Shown in pieces: positions 9,770 to 17,450 of a stretch of DNA of 64,000 nucleotides. Every line of letters starts with the position of its first letter. Positions within the stretch are counted from its first letter, which is position 1. A program made the translations under genes and the position numbers. This DNA is from Hymenobacter crusticola (GTDB taxonomy: Bacteria; Bacteroidota; Bacteroidia; Cytophagales; Hymenobacteraceae). Under the pieces are notes generated by a model, which searched no databases, was not told where the DNA came from, and saw only the letters and a list, made by a program, of their open reading frames with translations. Location of the stretch: NCBI RefSeq assembly GCF_002154225.1, contig NZ_MTSE01000003.1, forward strand, positions 124,001-188,000, in the 5' to 3' direction.

Positions 9770-12013
9770 CTAGGGGGCAATGGTGACGGTGCCCCGGAAT
9801 CGTTTCTTATCGGTGTATTCGATGAGGTAGTAGTAGACGCCCGCTGGCAAGCCGCCGCCATCCCAGTGCAAATCACGGTTGGTGGTGCGGTACACTTCGT
9901 TGCCCCAGCGGCTGAAGATCTTAATGCTGCTCAGCAGCGAGCCACAAAAATCTGGAGGCAAGCTAGGTAGCTCAAAAAAGTCGTTCTTCTTGTCGCCGTT
10001 TGGGGTGAAGATATTGGCGGGCAGGAACGTTAGCGTGTCGGTACTAAACACCTCGAAGCGCACCGTGCGCGAAATGGTCTTGGGTACGCAACTGGTTTCG
10101 CGTAGCGTGAAGTTTACTTCCAATCCGCCGCGGGTTACAGCTTCACAAGAAGGGTCCCAACGGAAAGTAGCCGTCGCTTGCCCTTTACCATTCACCGGAA
10201 CGAAGCTCATCCCAACCTCTGCTAGGTCGAACCCGTTGCCGGTTGCCGCCAGCACAAGCGCATCTTGGTCGCTATCGAGGCCCGTCAGGGTGGCTTCGTA
10301 GGTGCTGCCTAGGGGGCGGCGCACAACCGAAACGGTGTTCGTGGCTAGGTCGATAGGCGGAAGGGTAGAGGCAAGCACCGGCGGCGCATTTACGTACTCA
10401 ATTTGCATGGGTACCACTAGGGTTGTTACCTGGCGCTCGGTGCACGGCGTCGCCGTGGCTGTGAATACAAACTCATACAACGTCTTGCCCGCCGCAACGG
10501 CAGCACAATCGACACGCCAGGAGAAGCGCGCCCGGCTCGGATTGGTGCCCGGCGTTACGGTAAACTGAGCGCCTATATTCGCGGGTGTAAAATCGCGGCC
10601 CGCCATGGCCAGCGTGATAGGGTCGTTGTCGGGGTCGTTGCCAATAACGTCAAACGTGACGAGGTCACCTAGGCGCACTCGCAAGGGCGTAGTCGGGTCG
10701 GCGGTCGTGGTTAACGTGGGCCCTGAGTTTGGGTCGGGCTTGGAGGTGAAGGCCACGCGCACCGTATCGCGCTTAGGCAGGCTACAGCCATCGTCCGCCA
10801 CAATTACATCGAGCAGATACACCTTGCCTTTCGTATCGAAGCAGGTAGGAAAGCAAAGCTGAGAAACCAGCGTATCGGGGGCGCCAGGAGCGTGCACCAT
10901 CCCTCGGACGGTCGTGAACGTGGGTAGTACCCCCGTGAAGTTCACGGGGCTCAACGACATCGTTAGGTTCGAGGCGGGGTCGGGGTCGGTGAAGCGCAAG
11001 TTGATGCAGCGGTTGCTGCCAGCTTGCAGCTTCAGCGTGTCGCGGCCGGGTTGGTAGGTGTTACGCGTATTCGGCATAATCACTTGCACCGTGGGGTCGG
11101 CGTTGGTAGAACACGGAATGACTTTCAGTTGAAAATCGCGGCGCACCTCACCAATCTTTTCTTTGTTGCGGTACTCGCTGCACTTAATGCCGAATACGAA
11201 CAGTCCAAGCTGGGTGGGCCGCACTTCGAGCCGGCCCGTTGTGCGGCCGATCGACAGAGTAGGCGTGCCCGGAATCTGGTTTTGCTCGCTCCGCCCCGAC
11301 AGCCACGTAATGGGGTCATAGGGGACGGGCTCTGCTTGGCTGGGCTTGGAGTTGCCGCTGCTGGAGTGGCCGTTCAGCGGCGTTACGAGCTCATACACCA
11401 GCGAATCGCCGTCGACATCTTGGCCCCCAAAGTTGTAGTAGAACAGCTCTCCCCGGCAGGCATAGTCGCTCAGGGGCGGGAAGATGCGCGGTGTCGAGTT
11501 CACGAAGGCCTTTCCGTTGCGCACAACGGCCGGAAACTCCAGGTAGAAGGTTTGCCCGGCTCCGCCCGGATTGGCAATGTTGCCAATCACGTTGTTGCGG
11601 CAGCAGCGCTCCACCGCTACGTAGTAGCCCGTGGGGTTGATATATGTGGCCGCTGGCAGCTGCACGTCGCGGGTGTACACAAGCCGCCGCGTGCTTAGAT
11701 CGTTGCGGGTACAAGCCGGATTGGTGTACGACACAAACGAGTTGTTGACAAGTGGCAGCGACACATTGAACATGCGCTTGTTGGTAGTCTTCTCGAAAAC
11801 GCTTGCTGTAAGCTCATTATCTAGGGCACCGGCGCTGCCGTTCACCGCATCGAAGTACAAATTCAGGGTGAGCGTGTAGGTGCTGCCCGATTTGTATTGT
11901 AGATCTAGCTCGCCTCCCACAATGTGCGTTGCCTGGCTAAGGCGCGCCAGCATAAGCAGCGGAAGTATAAGAAGGAAGCGGTGGAGAAAGAGAGAAGAGT
12001 AGTGTTTGGGCAT
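9770..12013 (-). CDS. Surface protein with gliding-motility-associated C-terminal domain (T9SS type B)
   Basis: A 747-residue exported protein. The signal peptide is MPKHYSSLFLHRFLLILPLL... ending near LSQATHIVGGEL. The body is a series of beta-sandwich (Ig/cadherin-like) units with repeated DPDNDPITLAM / DSDQDALVLAA motifs. The last about 85 residues (ANIFTPNGDKKNDFF ... IKIFSRWGNEVYR ... GGGLPAGVYYYLI) are the CHU_C or type B sorting domain that directs type IX secretion to the cell surface. The start at 12013 was chosen to place the signal peptide at the N-terminus. The binding target is unknown. It is divergent from the M1 peptidase gene. Confidence 0.9.
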   Translation of the reverse strand: MPKHYSSLFLHRFLLILPLLMLARLSQATHIVGGELDLQYKSGSTYTLTLNLYFDAVNGSAGALDNELTASVFEKTTNKRMFNVSLPLVNNSFVSYTNPACTRNDLSTRRLVYTRDVQLPAATYINPTGYYVAVERCCRNNVIGNIANPGGAGQTFYLEFPAVVRNGKAFVNSTPRIFPPLSDYACRGELFYYNFGGQDVDGDSLVYELVTPLNGHSSSGNSKPSQAEPVPYDPITWLSGRSEQNQIPGTPTLSIGRTTGRLEVRPTQLGLFVFGIKCSEYRNKEKIGEVRRDFQLKVIPCSTNADPTVQVIMPNTRNTYQPGRDTLKLQAGSNRCINLRFTDPDPASNLTMSLSPVNFTGVLPTFTTVRGMVHAPGAPDTLVSQLCFPTCFDTKGKVYLLDVIVADDGCSLPKRDTVRVAFTSKPDPNSGPTLTTTADPTTPLRVRLGDLVTFDVIGNDPDNDPITLAMAGRDFTPANIGAQFTVTPGTNPSRARFSWRVDCAAVAAGKTLYEFVFTATATPCTERQVTTLVVPMQIEYVNAPPVLASTLPPIDLATNTVSVVRRPLGSTYEATLTGLDSDQDALVLAATGNGFDLAEVGMSFVPVNGKGQATATFRWDPSCEAVTRGGLEVNFTLRETSCVPKTISRTVRFEVFSTDTLTFLPANIFTPNGDKKNDFFELPSLPPDFCGSLLSSIKIFSRWGNEVYRTTNRDLHWDGGGLPAGVYYYLIEYTDKKRFRGTVTIAP

Positions 12014-12046
12014 AGGTGGCAGGTTAACAGAGGAATAGCTTCTTTC

Positions 12047-12075
12047 GAAAGATAAGCAATAAGGTGAAATGGCAA
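12047..12075 (-). promoter_or_regulatory. Putative Bacteroidota-type promoter for the type B surface protein
   Basis: Read on the minus strand, a TTG (12075-12073) is followed after 18 bases by TATCTTTC (12054-12047). This fits the TTTG / TAnnTTTG consensus with one mismatch in each box. It is 34-60 bases upstream of the chosen start codon at 12013. Confidence 0.4.
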
Positions 12076-12161
12076 GCCCCAAATGGCGTGATGAAAAAAT
12101 GGTAAGTAGCTACGATTCATTTATCTTTCCTCGTTATTCAACTACTCCGTCAGTCGTGCCT

Positions 12162-14174
12162 ATGTATCGTTTCTACTATTCGCTTGTTGCCAGTCTGTTC
12201 CTGCTAGCTTCCTCGGTGCGAGGACAGGCTCCTAGCGCCGCTTTATTGACCAACGACTGCGTTGATGCGGCGCAGCGCTGCGCGACGGCCCGGCAGGCCA
12301 CCGCGCAGCTCGCCCCCGCGGCCACGGTGCGGCACCGACAGAAGATGGAGCGTTACGACGTGAGCTATTACAAGCTGGATATTAAGCTGGAAAATAACTC
12401 GCGCGCGGTGGGCGGCGTGGTGCGGCTGCAAGCCCGCGCTGGTCAGTCTCTCGACTCGCTGGCGTTTGAGCTGTACCCTACCTTCACCATCGATTCGGTG
12501 GTGGTGAATGGGCGCCGCTCGCCGGGCGTGCTCCGCCAGGCGGGCGACGTGACGGCCAAATTAGCTACCCCAGTGCTAGGCAACTCCGTGTTCAATGCCC
12601 TGGTTTACTACCGGGGCACGGCGCCTAACAGCAATACTGGTGGCTCGGCCATCGGCGACGCGCTTAATACGGGACGCCGCGCTCCTTACAATGTGAATGT
12701 GACTTGGAGCTTAAGTGAGCCGTTTGGCGCGTATGAGTGGTGGCCCTGCAAGCAAGTGCTTACTGATAAAGCCGACTCTTCCGATGTGTGGGTGACAACG
12801 ACTAATCCTAACCGGGTAGGTTCCAACGGCGTGCTGGAGCGCATTACGCCACTGCCTAATAGCATGAGCCGCTATGAGTGGAAGTCACGGCACCCTATTG
12901 ACTACTACTTGATTTCGGTGGCGGTGGGGCCGTACGTGGAGTACGTGAATTACGCTAATCCAGCGGGCGGACCTAGCATTCCCATCGTCAACTACCTGTA
13001 TAACCAAGCCGCTTTAGCAGATTACAAAACGGAGATAGACCGCACCCCAGGCTTTATCGAAAACTACTCGGCCTTGGTAGGACTGTACCCATTTGCCAAC
13101 GAAAAGTACGGGCATAGCATGGCCCCGCTAGGAGGCGGAATGGAGCACCAAACCATGACGACCCAGGACGGCTTTACCTTCACGCTCACCGCGCACGAGC
13201 TATTCCATCAGTGGTTCGGCGACAACGTAACGTGCGCTTCGTGGCAGGACGTTTGGCTCAATGAAGGCTTTGCTTCCTACGGAGAATATCTTTCTTATCA
13301 GCGCTTTATACCTAACAATGCCCGCCTGTGGATGGACCAGGCGCACAGCAGTGCGATGAGCAATAACGGCAGCGTGCGCGTAACGGATACCACGAATACT
13401 AATCGAATTTTCAACTCGGCGCTGAGCTACAAGAAAGGGGCGGCTGTGGTACACATGCTGCGCTACCTGCTCAACGACGACACTAAGTTCTTTCGTGCCC
13501 TGCGTACCTATCAAGCCACGTACGCTGGGCGCACCGCCCGCACGAGCGACTTGCAGCGGGTCTTTGAGGCAGAAGCGGGCCGTTCACTGACTTACTTTTT
13601 TCAGCAATGGTTTATAGGGCAAGGCTATCCTGTTTTCAGCGTGCGCTGGAACCAGGTAGGTGCTAGCCTCTACCTGCAAACCACCGAAACCGCCACCGCT
13701 CCCACGGTCACGCCTTTCTTCGACACCGACCTCGATTACAAAGTCAACTACGCCGATGGTACCAGCCAAGTAGTTCGCCTGCGCCAAGGGCAGCCAGTAG
13801 CTTCTTTTAGCGTGTCGGCAATGAAGGCAATAAGCTCGATTGAGCTGGACCCTGACCAATGGGTCCTCAATGGCGTGGGCACTATTCAGCGTGACAACGG
13901 ACTGGTGCTGGCTAACAAGACGCTGACCCGAGCCACTCAAATACACGTGTATCCCAATCCCTGCCAGGACGTTCTGCAACTGCCGGACCTAGGCCTAGGT
14001 CGCGTAACCACTATTATAGAGGTGGTGGATGCAACAGGGCATTTGGTGCTACAGCAGCCACTGCGCCCTGAGCAAAAACAGCTCGATACGCGCCACCTAG
14101 CTTCGGGACTTTACTTGCTGCGCTTCACTACAACGGCGGGTGAAGTGATGCGCGCACGCTTCATTCGGGAGTAG
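12162..14174 (+). CDS. M1 family zinc aminopeptidase with T9SS type A sorting tail
   Basis: A 670-residue secreted metallopeptidase. A signal peptide (FYYSLVASLFLLASSVRG) is followed by the M1 beta-domain, then the exopeptidase loop LGGGMEHQTM (a GAMEN variant). The zinc site is HELFHQW (His345, Glu346, His349) with Glu368 in NEGFASYGEY. After the catalytic and helical region, a C-terminal type A sorting domain begins at IHVYPNPCQDVLQL and ends in GLYLLRFTTTAGE...RFIRE. It probably removes N-terminal amino acids from peptides outside the cell. The start at 12162 puts the signal peptide first; upstream codons are non-signal-like. Confidence 0.93.
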   Translation: MYRFYYSLVASLFLLASSVRGQAPSAALLTNDCVDAAQRCATARQATAQLAPAATVRHRQKMERYDVSYYKLDIKLENNSRAVGGVVRLQARAGQSLDSLAFELYPTFTIDSVVVNGRRSPGVLRQAGDVTAKLATPVLGNSVFNALVYYRGTAPNSNTGGSAIGDALNTGRRAPYNVNVTWSLSEPFGAYEWWPCKQVLTDKADSSDVWVTTTNPNRVGSNGVLERITPLPNSMSRYEWKSRHPIDYYLISVAVGPYVEYVNYANPAGGPSIPIVNYLYNQAALADYKTEIDRTPGFIENYSALVGLYPFANEKYGHSMAPLGGGMEHQTMTTQDGFTFTLTAHELFHQWFGDNVTCASWQDVWLNEGFASYGEYLSYQRFIPNNARLWMDQAHSSAMSNNGSVRVTDTTNTNRIFNSALSYKKGAAVVHMLRYLLNDDTKFFRALRTYQATYAGRTARTSDLQRVFEAEAGRSLTYFFQQWFIGQGYPVFSVRWNQVGASLYLQTTETATAPTVTPFFDTDLDYKVNYADGTSQVVRLRQGQPVASFSVSAMKAISSIELDPDQWVLNGVGTIQRDNGLVLANKTLTRATQIHVYPNPCQDVLQLPDLGLGRVTTIIEVVDATGHLVLQQPLRPEQKQLDTRHLASGLYLLRFTTTAGEVMRARFIRE

Positions 14175-14181
14175 CTTATCT

Positions 14182-14218
14182 CGCTAAAGGCTAGCTTGGA
14201 AAAAGCTAGCCTTTAGCG
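14182..14218. terminator. 16-bp hairpin overlapping the next convergent stop
   Basis: A perfect 16-bp stem (14182-14197 with 14203-14218). Its right arm contains the stop codon of the minus-strand gene ending at 14206. There is no long T run. It probably separates two convergent transcripts. Confidence 0.6.
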
Positions 14219-14871
14219 TACTGCTTGATCTTCGCTTGGACCTCGGCCGGGGCGGGTGGCAAGTTCAGCACCTGTTCCATGAGCTCGTCAAATGAATGCG
14301 CGGTCGTGAAAATGGCGTCTTGGTACGGGTTGCTAAGGAAGCGAATAAAGCCAGGCTGCTTATTAATCGTAACTAAGTCAATGGACACTGTTCCAAAGAG
14401 TTGATTGCAGCGCCCCGTTTCGGAACAATCCTTGGGCGGCGGCTTCAGAAAGTGCTTGTAAATAGTTTCGGTGTAACGCGGTTGGCGATGCGTGCGCTGA
14501 TCAGAGGTAGAAAGGTTATAACCCAGCGCCAGCACCCGGTCGCGCAAAAAGTCGAAGAAGTGCCGAAAGTTTCCGGGCCCAATGCTAGGGTCGTAGAAAA
14601 ATACTGCACCCTGCCGGCCGGCTTCCTGCAACAACTGCACCCGTAGCCCTTGGCCGTTGGTAATGTGAGCTTTGCAGAAATGGTATGCCTTGAAATAAGG
14701 GCCCGCCCAATTGAGGTATACTTGCTGCGCCAGCCATTGGGCATGGGCGCGCTCCTCCGCCACTGTGCGTACCAGCGGTTGCCATTCGCTCTTGGATGGG
14801 GAGGAGCGCTGAGAGAAAAGATGGTCGAAAAACTTGAACAAGGCTGAGGGTACTGCTTGAAGGACAAACAC
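14206..14871 (-). CDS. Conserved-looking hypothetical protein
   Basis: A 221-residue protein I do not recognise. It begins with a GTG at 14871; no closer ATG gives a comparable frame. Soluble and basic, with aromatic-rich stretches (YLNWAGPYFKAYHF, FRHFFDFLRDRVLALGY), and a Cys pair in KDCSETGRCNQLFG. Codon use resembles the neighbouring genes, so it is likely expressed. It lies between the M1 peptidase and a GreA-like gene. No function is suggested. Confidence 0.65.
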   Translation of the reverse strand: MFVLQAVPSALFKFFDHLFSQRSSPSKSEWQPLVRTVAEERAHAQWLAQQVYLNWAGPYFKAYHFCKAHITNGQGLRVQLLQEAGRQGAVFFYDPSIGPGNFRHFFDFLRDRVLALGYNLSTSDQRTHRQPRYTETIYKHFLKPPPKDCSETGRCNQLFGTVSIDLVTINKQPGFIRFLSNPYQDAIFTTAHSFDELMEQVLNLPPAPAEVQAKIKQYAKG

Positions 14872-14963
14872 TAGCCGCCTGAAATAGTTTTTCTATCCCG
14901 CTGCATCTTCGTTCGCGCTGACCTTATCTTTTCTTTCCGTTCTAATCCCACTCATGCCATACC

Positions 14964-15431
14964 ATGACCACCAACGAACGCACGACACTTAAACAACGAC
15001 TACTAGCAGAATGCCGTCGGGTGCAGCAGCAAAAGGCTGACACCGCCCGGCAAGCGATGCTAGACGTGCAGGAAAGCGCCAACGAAAGCAAAGGCGCTAT
15101 TGAAGACAAATTTGAGTCGTTTCGGGAGGCCTGCCAGATTCAGCGCGACTTGTACGCGCGGCAGCTCGATGAAGCCCTCAGCAGCCTGCAGGTACTACAG
15201 CGTTTGCCCAAAACTCACACCGCACACGATGAACCTAGCCTCGGCACTATCGTCGTGACGGACGCCCAACGCTTTTATATTGCCGTGAGTCTCGGTGAAA
15301 TAGCCGTGGAAGGCGAAAAGTATTTTGCCATTTCTGCCTTCTCGCCCATGTACCAAGCGATGGCCAAGAGCCGCGTCGGGCAAACGTACACCTTCCGGGG
15401 CAAGCCTTACCGGATTGAAGCTATCTATTAG
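14964..15431 (+). CDS. GreA/GreB-like transcription-factor-type protein
   Basis: A 155-residue protein. The N-terminal half is a charged helix pair (likely coiled coil, about residues 5-80). The C-terminal half ends AISAFSPMYQAMAKSRVG followed by TYTFRGKPYRIEAIY, which resembles the FKBP-like C-terminal domain of GreA (the ISPxSPxGxALxGKKxGD region). This two-part layout suggests a Gre-fold protein binding RNA polymerase. The acidic tip residues needed for transcript cleavage cannot be confirmed, so it may be a regulator of that fold rather than an elongation factor. Confidence 0.6.
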   Translation: MTTNERTTLKQRLLAECRRVQQQKADTARQAMLDVQESANESKGAIEDKFESFREACQIQRDLYARQLDEALSSLQVLQRLPKTHTAHDEPSLGTIVVTDAQRFYIAVSLGEIAVEGEKYFAISAFSPMYQAMAKSRVGQTYTFRGKPYRIEAIY

Positions 15432-15463
15432 CTTGTAGTTGCTTGATTTACAGACGTAAATAT

Positions 15464-15507
15464 CATAAAAAAAGCGGCGCTTTCACGAAAGTGTCGCTTT
15501 TTTTATG
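15464..15507. terminator. Bidirectional terminator with A/T-tract arms
   Basis: The stem CATAAAAAAAGCG.. / ..CGCTTTTTTTATG has two G-T wobbles and gives a T7 tract in both directions. It separates the GreA-like gene from the convergent DUF2147 gene. Confidence 0.8.
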
Positions 15508-15521
15508 GGCTGAAAACTAGC

Positions 15522-15962
15522 TTATTTCACCCGCGTCCAAGTCTGCGAGCGGCCAATCATGGAGAAGCCAATGTAGCCTTTCACTTCCATGCGGTTAGCA
15601 TCCAACACTTTCATGTAGCAGGAGTAGGTCTTGCCGTTTTCCGGATCGTAGATCTTGCCATCGTCCCACTTGTTCTCGCTATCGTAGGCAAAGTCCCGCA
15701 TGAATACTAACCCGAGCAGCGGCTGGGAGCGAAGTTTGGGTTCGGGGTTGTTTTTATCAACTTTCGGTTTGCCCGTAGCGGGGTCGTTTGGGACGGCCAC
15801 CGTCGTGATTTTGCCGCAAAGCTTGTCGCCACACTTATAAATCTCGAACGTAGCCTTCTTATCGGCGTTGGTCCAGGTGCCAACCGGCGAAAGCTTTTGA
15901 GCGGTAGCCATTCCTGTAAAGCCTAGTAGCAGCGCCAACCAGAGGAACAAGGTTTTTATCAT
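15522..15962 (-). CDS. DUF2147 family secreted protein
   Basis: A 146-residue exported protein. The signal peptide MIKTLFLWLALLLGFTGMATA is followed by a single lipocalin-like DUF2147 domain: SPVGTWTNADKKATFEIYKC, CGKITTVAVPNDP, then the conserved DGKIYDPENGKTYSCYMKV and a terminal SQTWTRVK. Length and motif order match the family well. DUF2147 proteins are small periplasmic beta-barrels of unknown role. The ATG at 15962 was chosen over a longer frame so that the signal peptide is N-terminal. Confidence 0.88.
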   Translation of the reverse strand: MIKTLFLWLALLLGFTGMATAQKLSPVGTWTNADKKATFEIYKCGDKLCGKITTVAVPNDPATGKPKVDKNNPEPKLRSQPLLGLVFMRDFAYDSENKWDDGKIYDPENGKTYSCYMKVLDANRMEVKGYIGFSMIGRSQTWTRVK

Positions 15963-16190
15963 GGTAACGGAGTGGTGAGTGGGTTTTGTGGGAAAAAGAT
16001 ACTCCAAAACTTCTAAATCGGTGCGCTTTCAACTATTTGATGTGTGAAGCAAGCAACGTTATGACCTAGGTCACAGGGCTCGGAAAGGGTCTTTTTAGAA
16101 AATGACAAAATCTTTAGAAAGAAAAACTAATTGATAGTCAAGGTACTGCCAGCTAAATGGCGGCGCGGGGTTAAAAAATGGGTTTTTTAT

Positions 16191-16220
16191 TTTGAACCAT
16201 CCGGCTGGCTTTTAACTTTA
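16191..16220 (+). promoter_or_regulatory. Putative Bacteroidota promoter of the orphan unit
   Basis: TTTG at 16191-16194 and TAACTTTA at 16213-16220 are separated by 18 bases. This is close to the phylum consensus TTTG-(about 19)-TAnnTTTG (one mismatch in the -7 box). Transcription would begin near 16227, heading a unit that ends at the hairpin at 16513-16578. Confidence 0.45.
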
Positions 16221-16318
16221 CCAACCAGTAGTGAGTGCTACGGCCCCATCCAAGCAAGCCCTAAGGTGCTGGGTAACACGGATGGGGAGATGTCGAACGT
16301 AAAGAAAGGAGGTACAAA

Positions 16319-16390
16319 ATGTCTAGTAGTCCCAACCAAATCCTGCCAAGCCTGTCGAATGTAGTCCGCTTCACCGCCGGACGCGCTTAA
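16319..16390 (+). CDS. Possible 23-residue peptide with strong Shine-Dalgarno
   Basis: An ATG at 16319 follows AAAGGAGGTACAAA, an almost ideal Shine-Dalgarno sequence at normal spacing. The frame MSSSPNQILPSLSNVV... ends after 23 codons at TAA (16388-16390). Such ribosome-binding sites are unusual in Bacteroidota genes. The +1 frame stays open for another 40 codons or so (ALNNSFRAELATTVALSRIT...), which hints at a longer protein broken by a frameshift. No family is recognised. Confidence 0.35.
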   Translation: MSSSPNQILPSLSNVVRFTAGRA

Positions 16391-16512
16391 CAACAGCTTT
16401 CGCGCGGAGCTAGCTACCACAGTGGCTCTTTCCCGCATTACGGCATGGTCTTACCTCCAAAGATGGCGGGGCTGCACCCCAGACTCGTCGCTTGGTAAGA
16501 TTTGAAGGATTA

Positions 16513-16578
16513 GATACCCGGTCCGCCCAGCAGCCTCCCAGTGAGGTTTTGCACAGGCAGACCGGGTATCGCTTTTTA
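16513..16578 (+). terminator. Intrinsic terminator of the orphan unit
   Basis: A 15-bp stem with one mismatch (16513-16527 with 16556-16570) around a 28-base loop, followed by GCTTTTT. It is oriented for plus-strand transcripts. Confidence 0.7.
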
Positions 16579-16582
16579 TAAG

Positions 16583-16654
16583 CAAAACGCAAGCAGCGGG
16601 GTAGCTACCTAAGTTTAAACGAACCTAGGTAGCTACTCCGCTGCTTGCGTTTTG
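16583..16654. terminator. 29-bp hairpin before the NlpC/P60 gene end
   Basis: The arms at 16583-16611 and 16626-16654 pair over 29 bp with one G-T wobble; the loop is 14 bases. On the minus strand the far arm starts CAAAACGCAAGC and ends in GCGTTTTG. It lies 19 bp beyond the stop of the minus-strand NlpC/P60 gene and probably ends that transcript. Confidence 0.75.
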
Positions 16655-16672
16655 TCTTCGGCTGTTGCTTTG

Positions 16673-17233
16673 CTACTCAATGACTCTACGCACTCCCAGG
16701 AAGCGGCGCTCGTAATCGGTGCCGCTTACTTCGCTGATCTTAACGCCGGAGTCGCGGCGGGCGGAGGAGGCATGCACAAACCGAATTGGTTCACCGGGCT
16801 CCGAAATGACGATGCCCGCGTGGCCAGGCGTGGTAGAAGTAGCCGCCGTGCCCGTAAACACGACGATGTCGCCTTTGCGAGCTTGGCTGCGCGGCACTGC
16901 CCGGCCCGCGTGAATAAGCTGCGCCGTCGAGTGCGGCGTTTCGATGCCAAAATGCCCGTATACGTACATTACAAAGCCCGAGCAATCGAAGCCGCTGACG
17001 GGTGAGGTGCCTGCATAAGTGTACGGTGAGCCCATCTGGCGCATCGCAAACGAGATGATGCTATCAGTGCGCGAGCTAGGGCGAGGTATTACGTATGCTA
17101 CCATGTGGGCGGGCAGCGGCTGGCTAGCTTGCGCCAAGCTGGTCTGCTGATGGTCGGGCTGCCGGTGTTGCCAACCGATAAGCCCTAACAACAGGAGAGC
17201 TAGGCTCATAAAGGTGATCCAAACGTAGCGCAT
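16673..17233 (-). CDS. NlpC/P60 family cell-wall endopeptidase
   Basis: A 186-residue protein. An N-terminal hydrophobic segment (WITFMSLALLLLGLIGW) is a signal or anchor, followed by a short linker and one NlpC/P60 domain. The papain-like triad is visible: Cys in SGFDCSGFVMYVYG, His in TPGHAGIVIS and a third polar residue near FVHASSARR. KGDIVVFTG is the conserved GDLVxF motif. It probably cleaves peptide stems in peptidoglycan. Length fits single-domain members. Both flanks are long hairpins or spacers, suggesting a single-gene transcript. Confidence 0.9.
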   Translation of the reverse strand: MRYVWITFMSLALLLLGLIGWQHRQPDHQQTSLAQASQPLPAHMVAYVIPRPSSRTDSIISFAMRQMGSPYTYAGTSPVSGFDCSGFVMYVYGHFGIETPHSTAQLIHAGRAVPRSQARKGDIVVFTGTAATSTTPGHAGIVISEPGEPIRFVHASSARRDSGVKISEVSGTDYERRFLGVRRVIE

Positions 17234-17450
17234 ACAGCGAAATTAGCAGCAAACAGGGAATGGGGTGTGGTGCTTGCCTTAACGGTTGAGCTCGGTACCG
17301 GGTTCCGGGCGGAGAACGAAACGAAAAGCGTGCTACGGGTGAAAAGTGCGCTAAACGAAGTCTTACCTTGCAACCTCTATGCTTTTTCCGGGTCGAAAGA
17401 AGGAGCCTAGCTTCGTGAATCAACTCCGTAAATCACCAATTTATTTTTTC

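Larger units (their letters stand above)
16227..16578 (+). ncRNA. Candidate structured ~350-nt transcript (sRNA or leader of a tiny ORF)
   Basis: There is no normal gene between 15963 and 16672, yet a promoter-like sequence, an internal hairpin (CCCCATCC 16244-16251 with GGATGGGG 16280-16287, enclosing AGCA/TGCT), a Shine-Dalgarno-preceded 23-codon frame and a terminator occur in order on the plus strand. I found no match by eye to tmRNA, RNase P RNA, SRP RNA or a known riboswitch core. The call is inference from layout only; it could instead be a decayed gene. Confidence 0.35.

Noticed and set aside
11024..11698. A 224-codon plus-strand frame inside the type B surface protein gene
   Set aside because: It is antisense to a gene with clear signal peptide and sorting domain; its translation shows no domain and is a GC-driven shadow.
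16227..16578. tmRNA, RNase P RNA or SRP RNA as identity of the orphan unit
   Set aside because: None of their conserved core sequences or a tRNA-like 3' end could be found.
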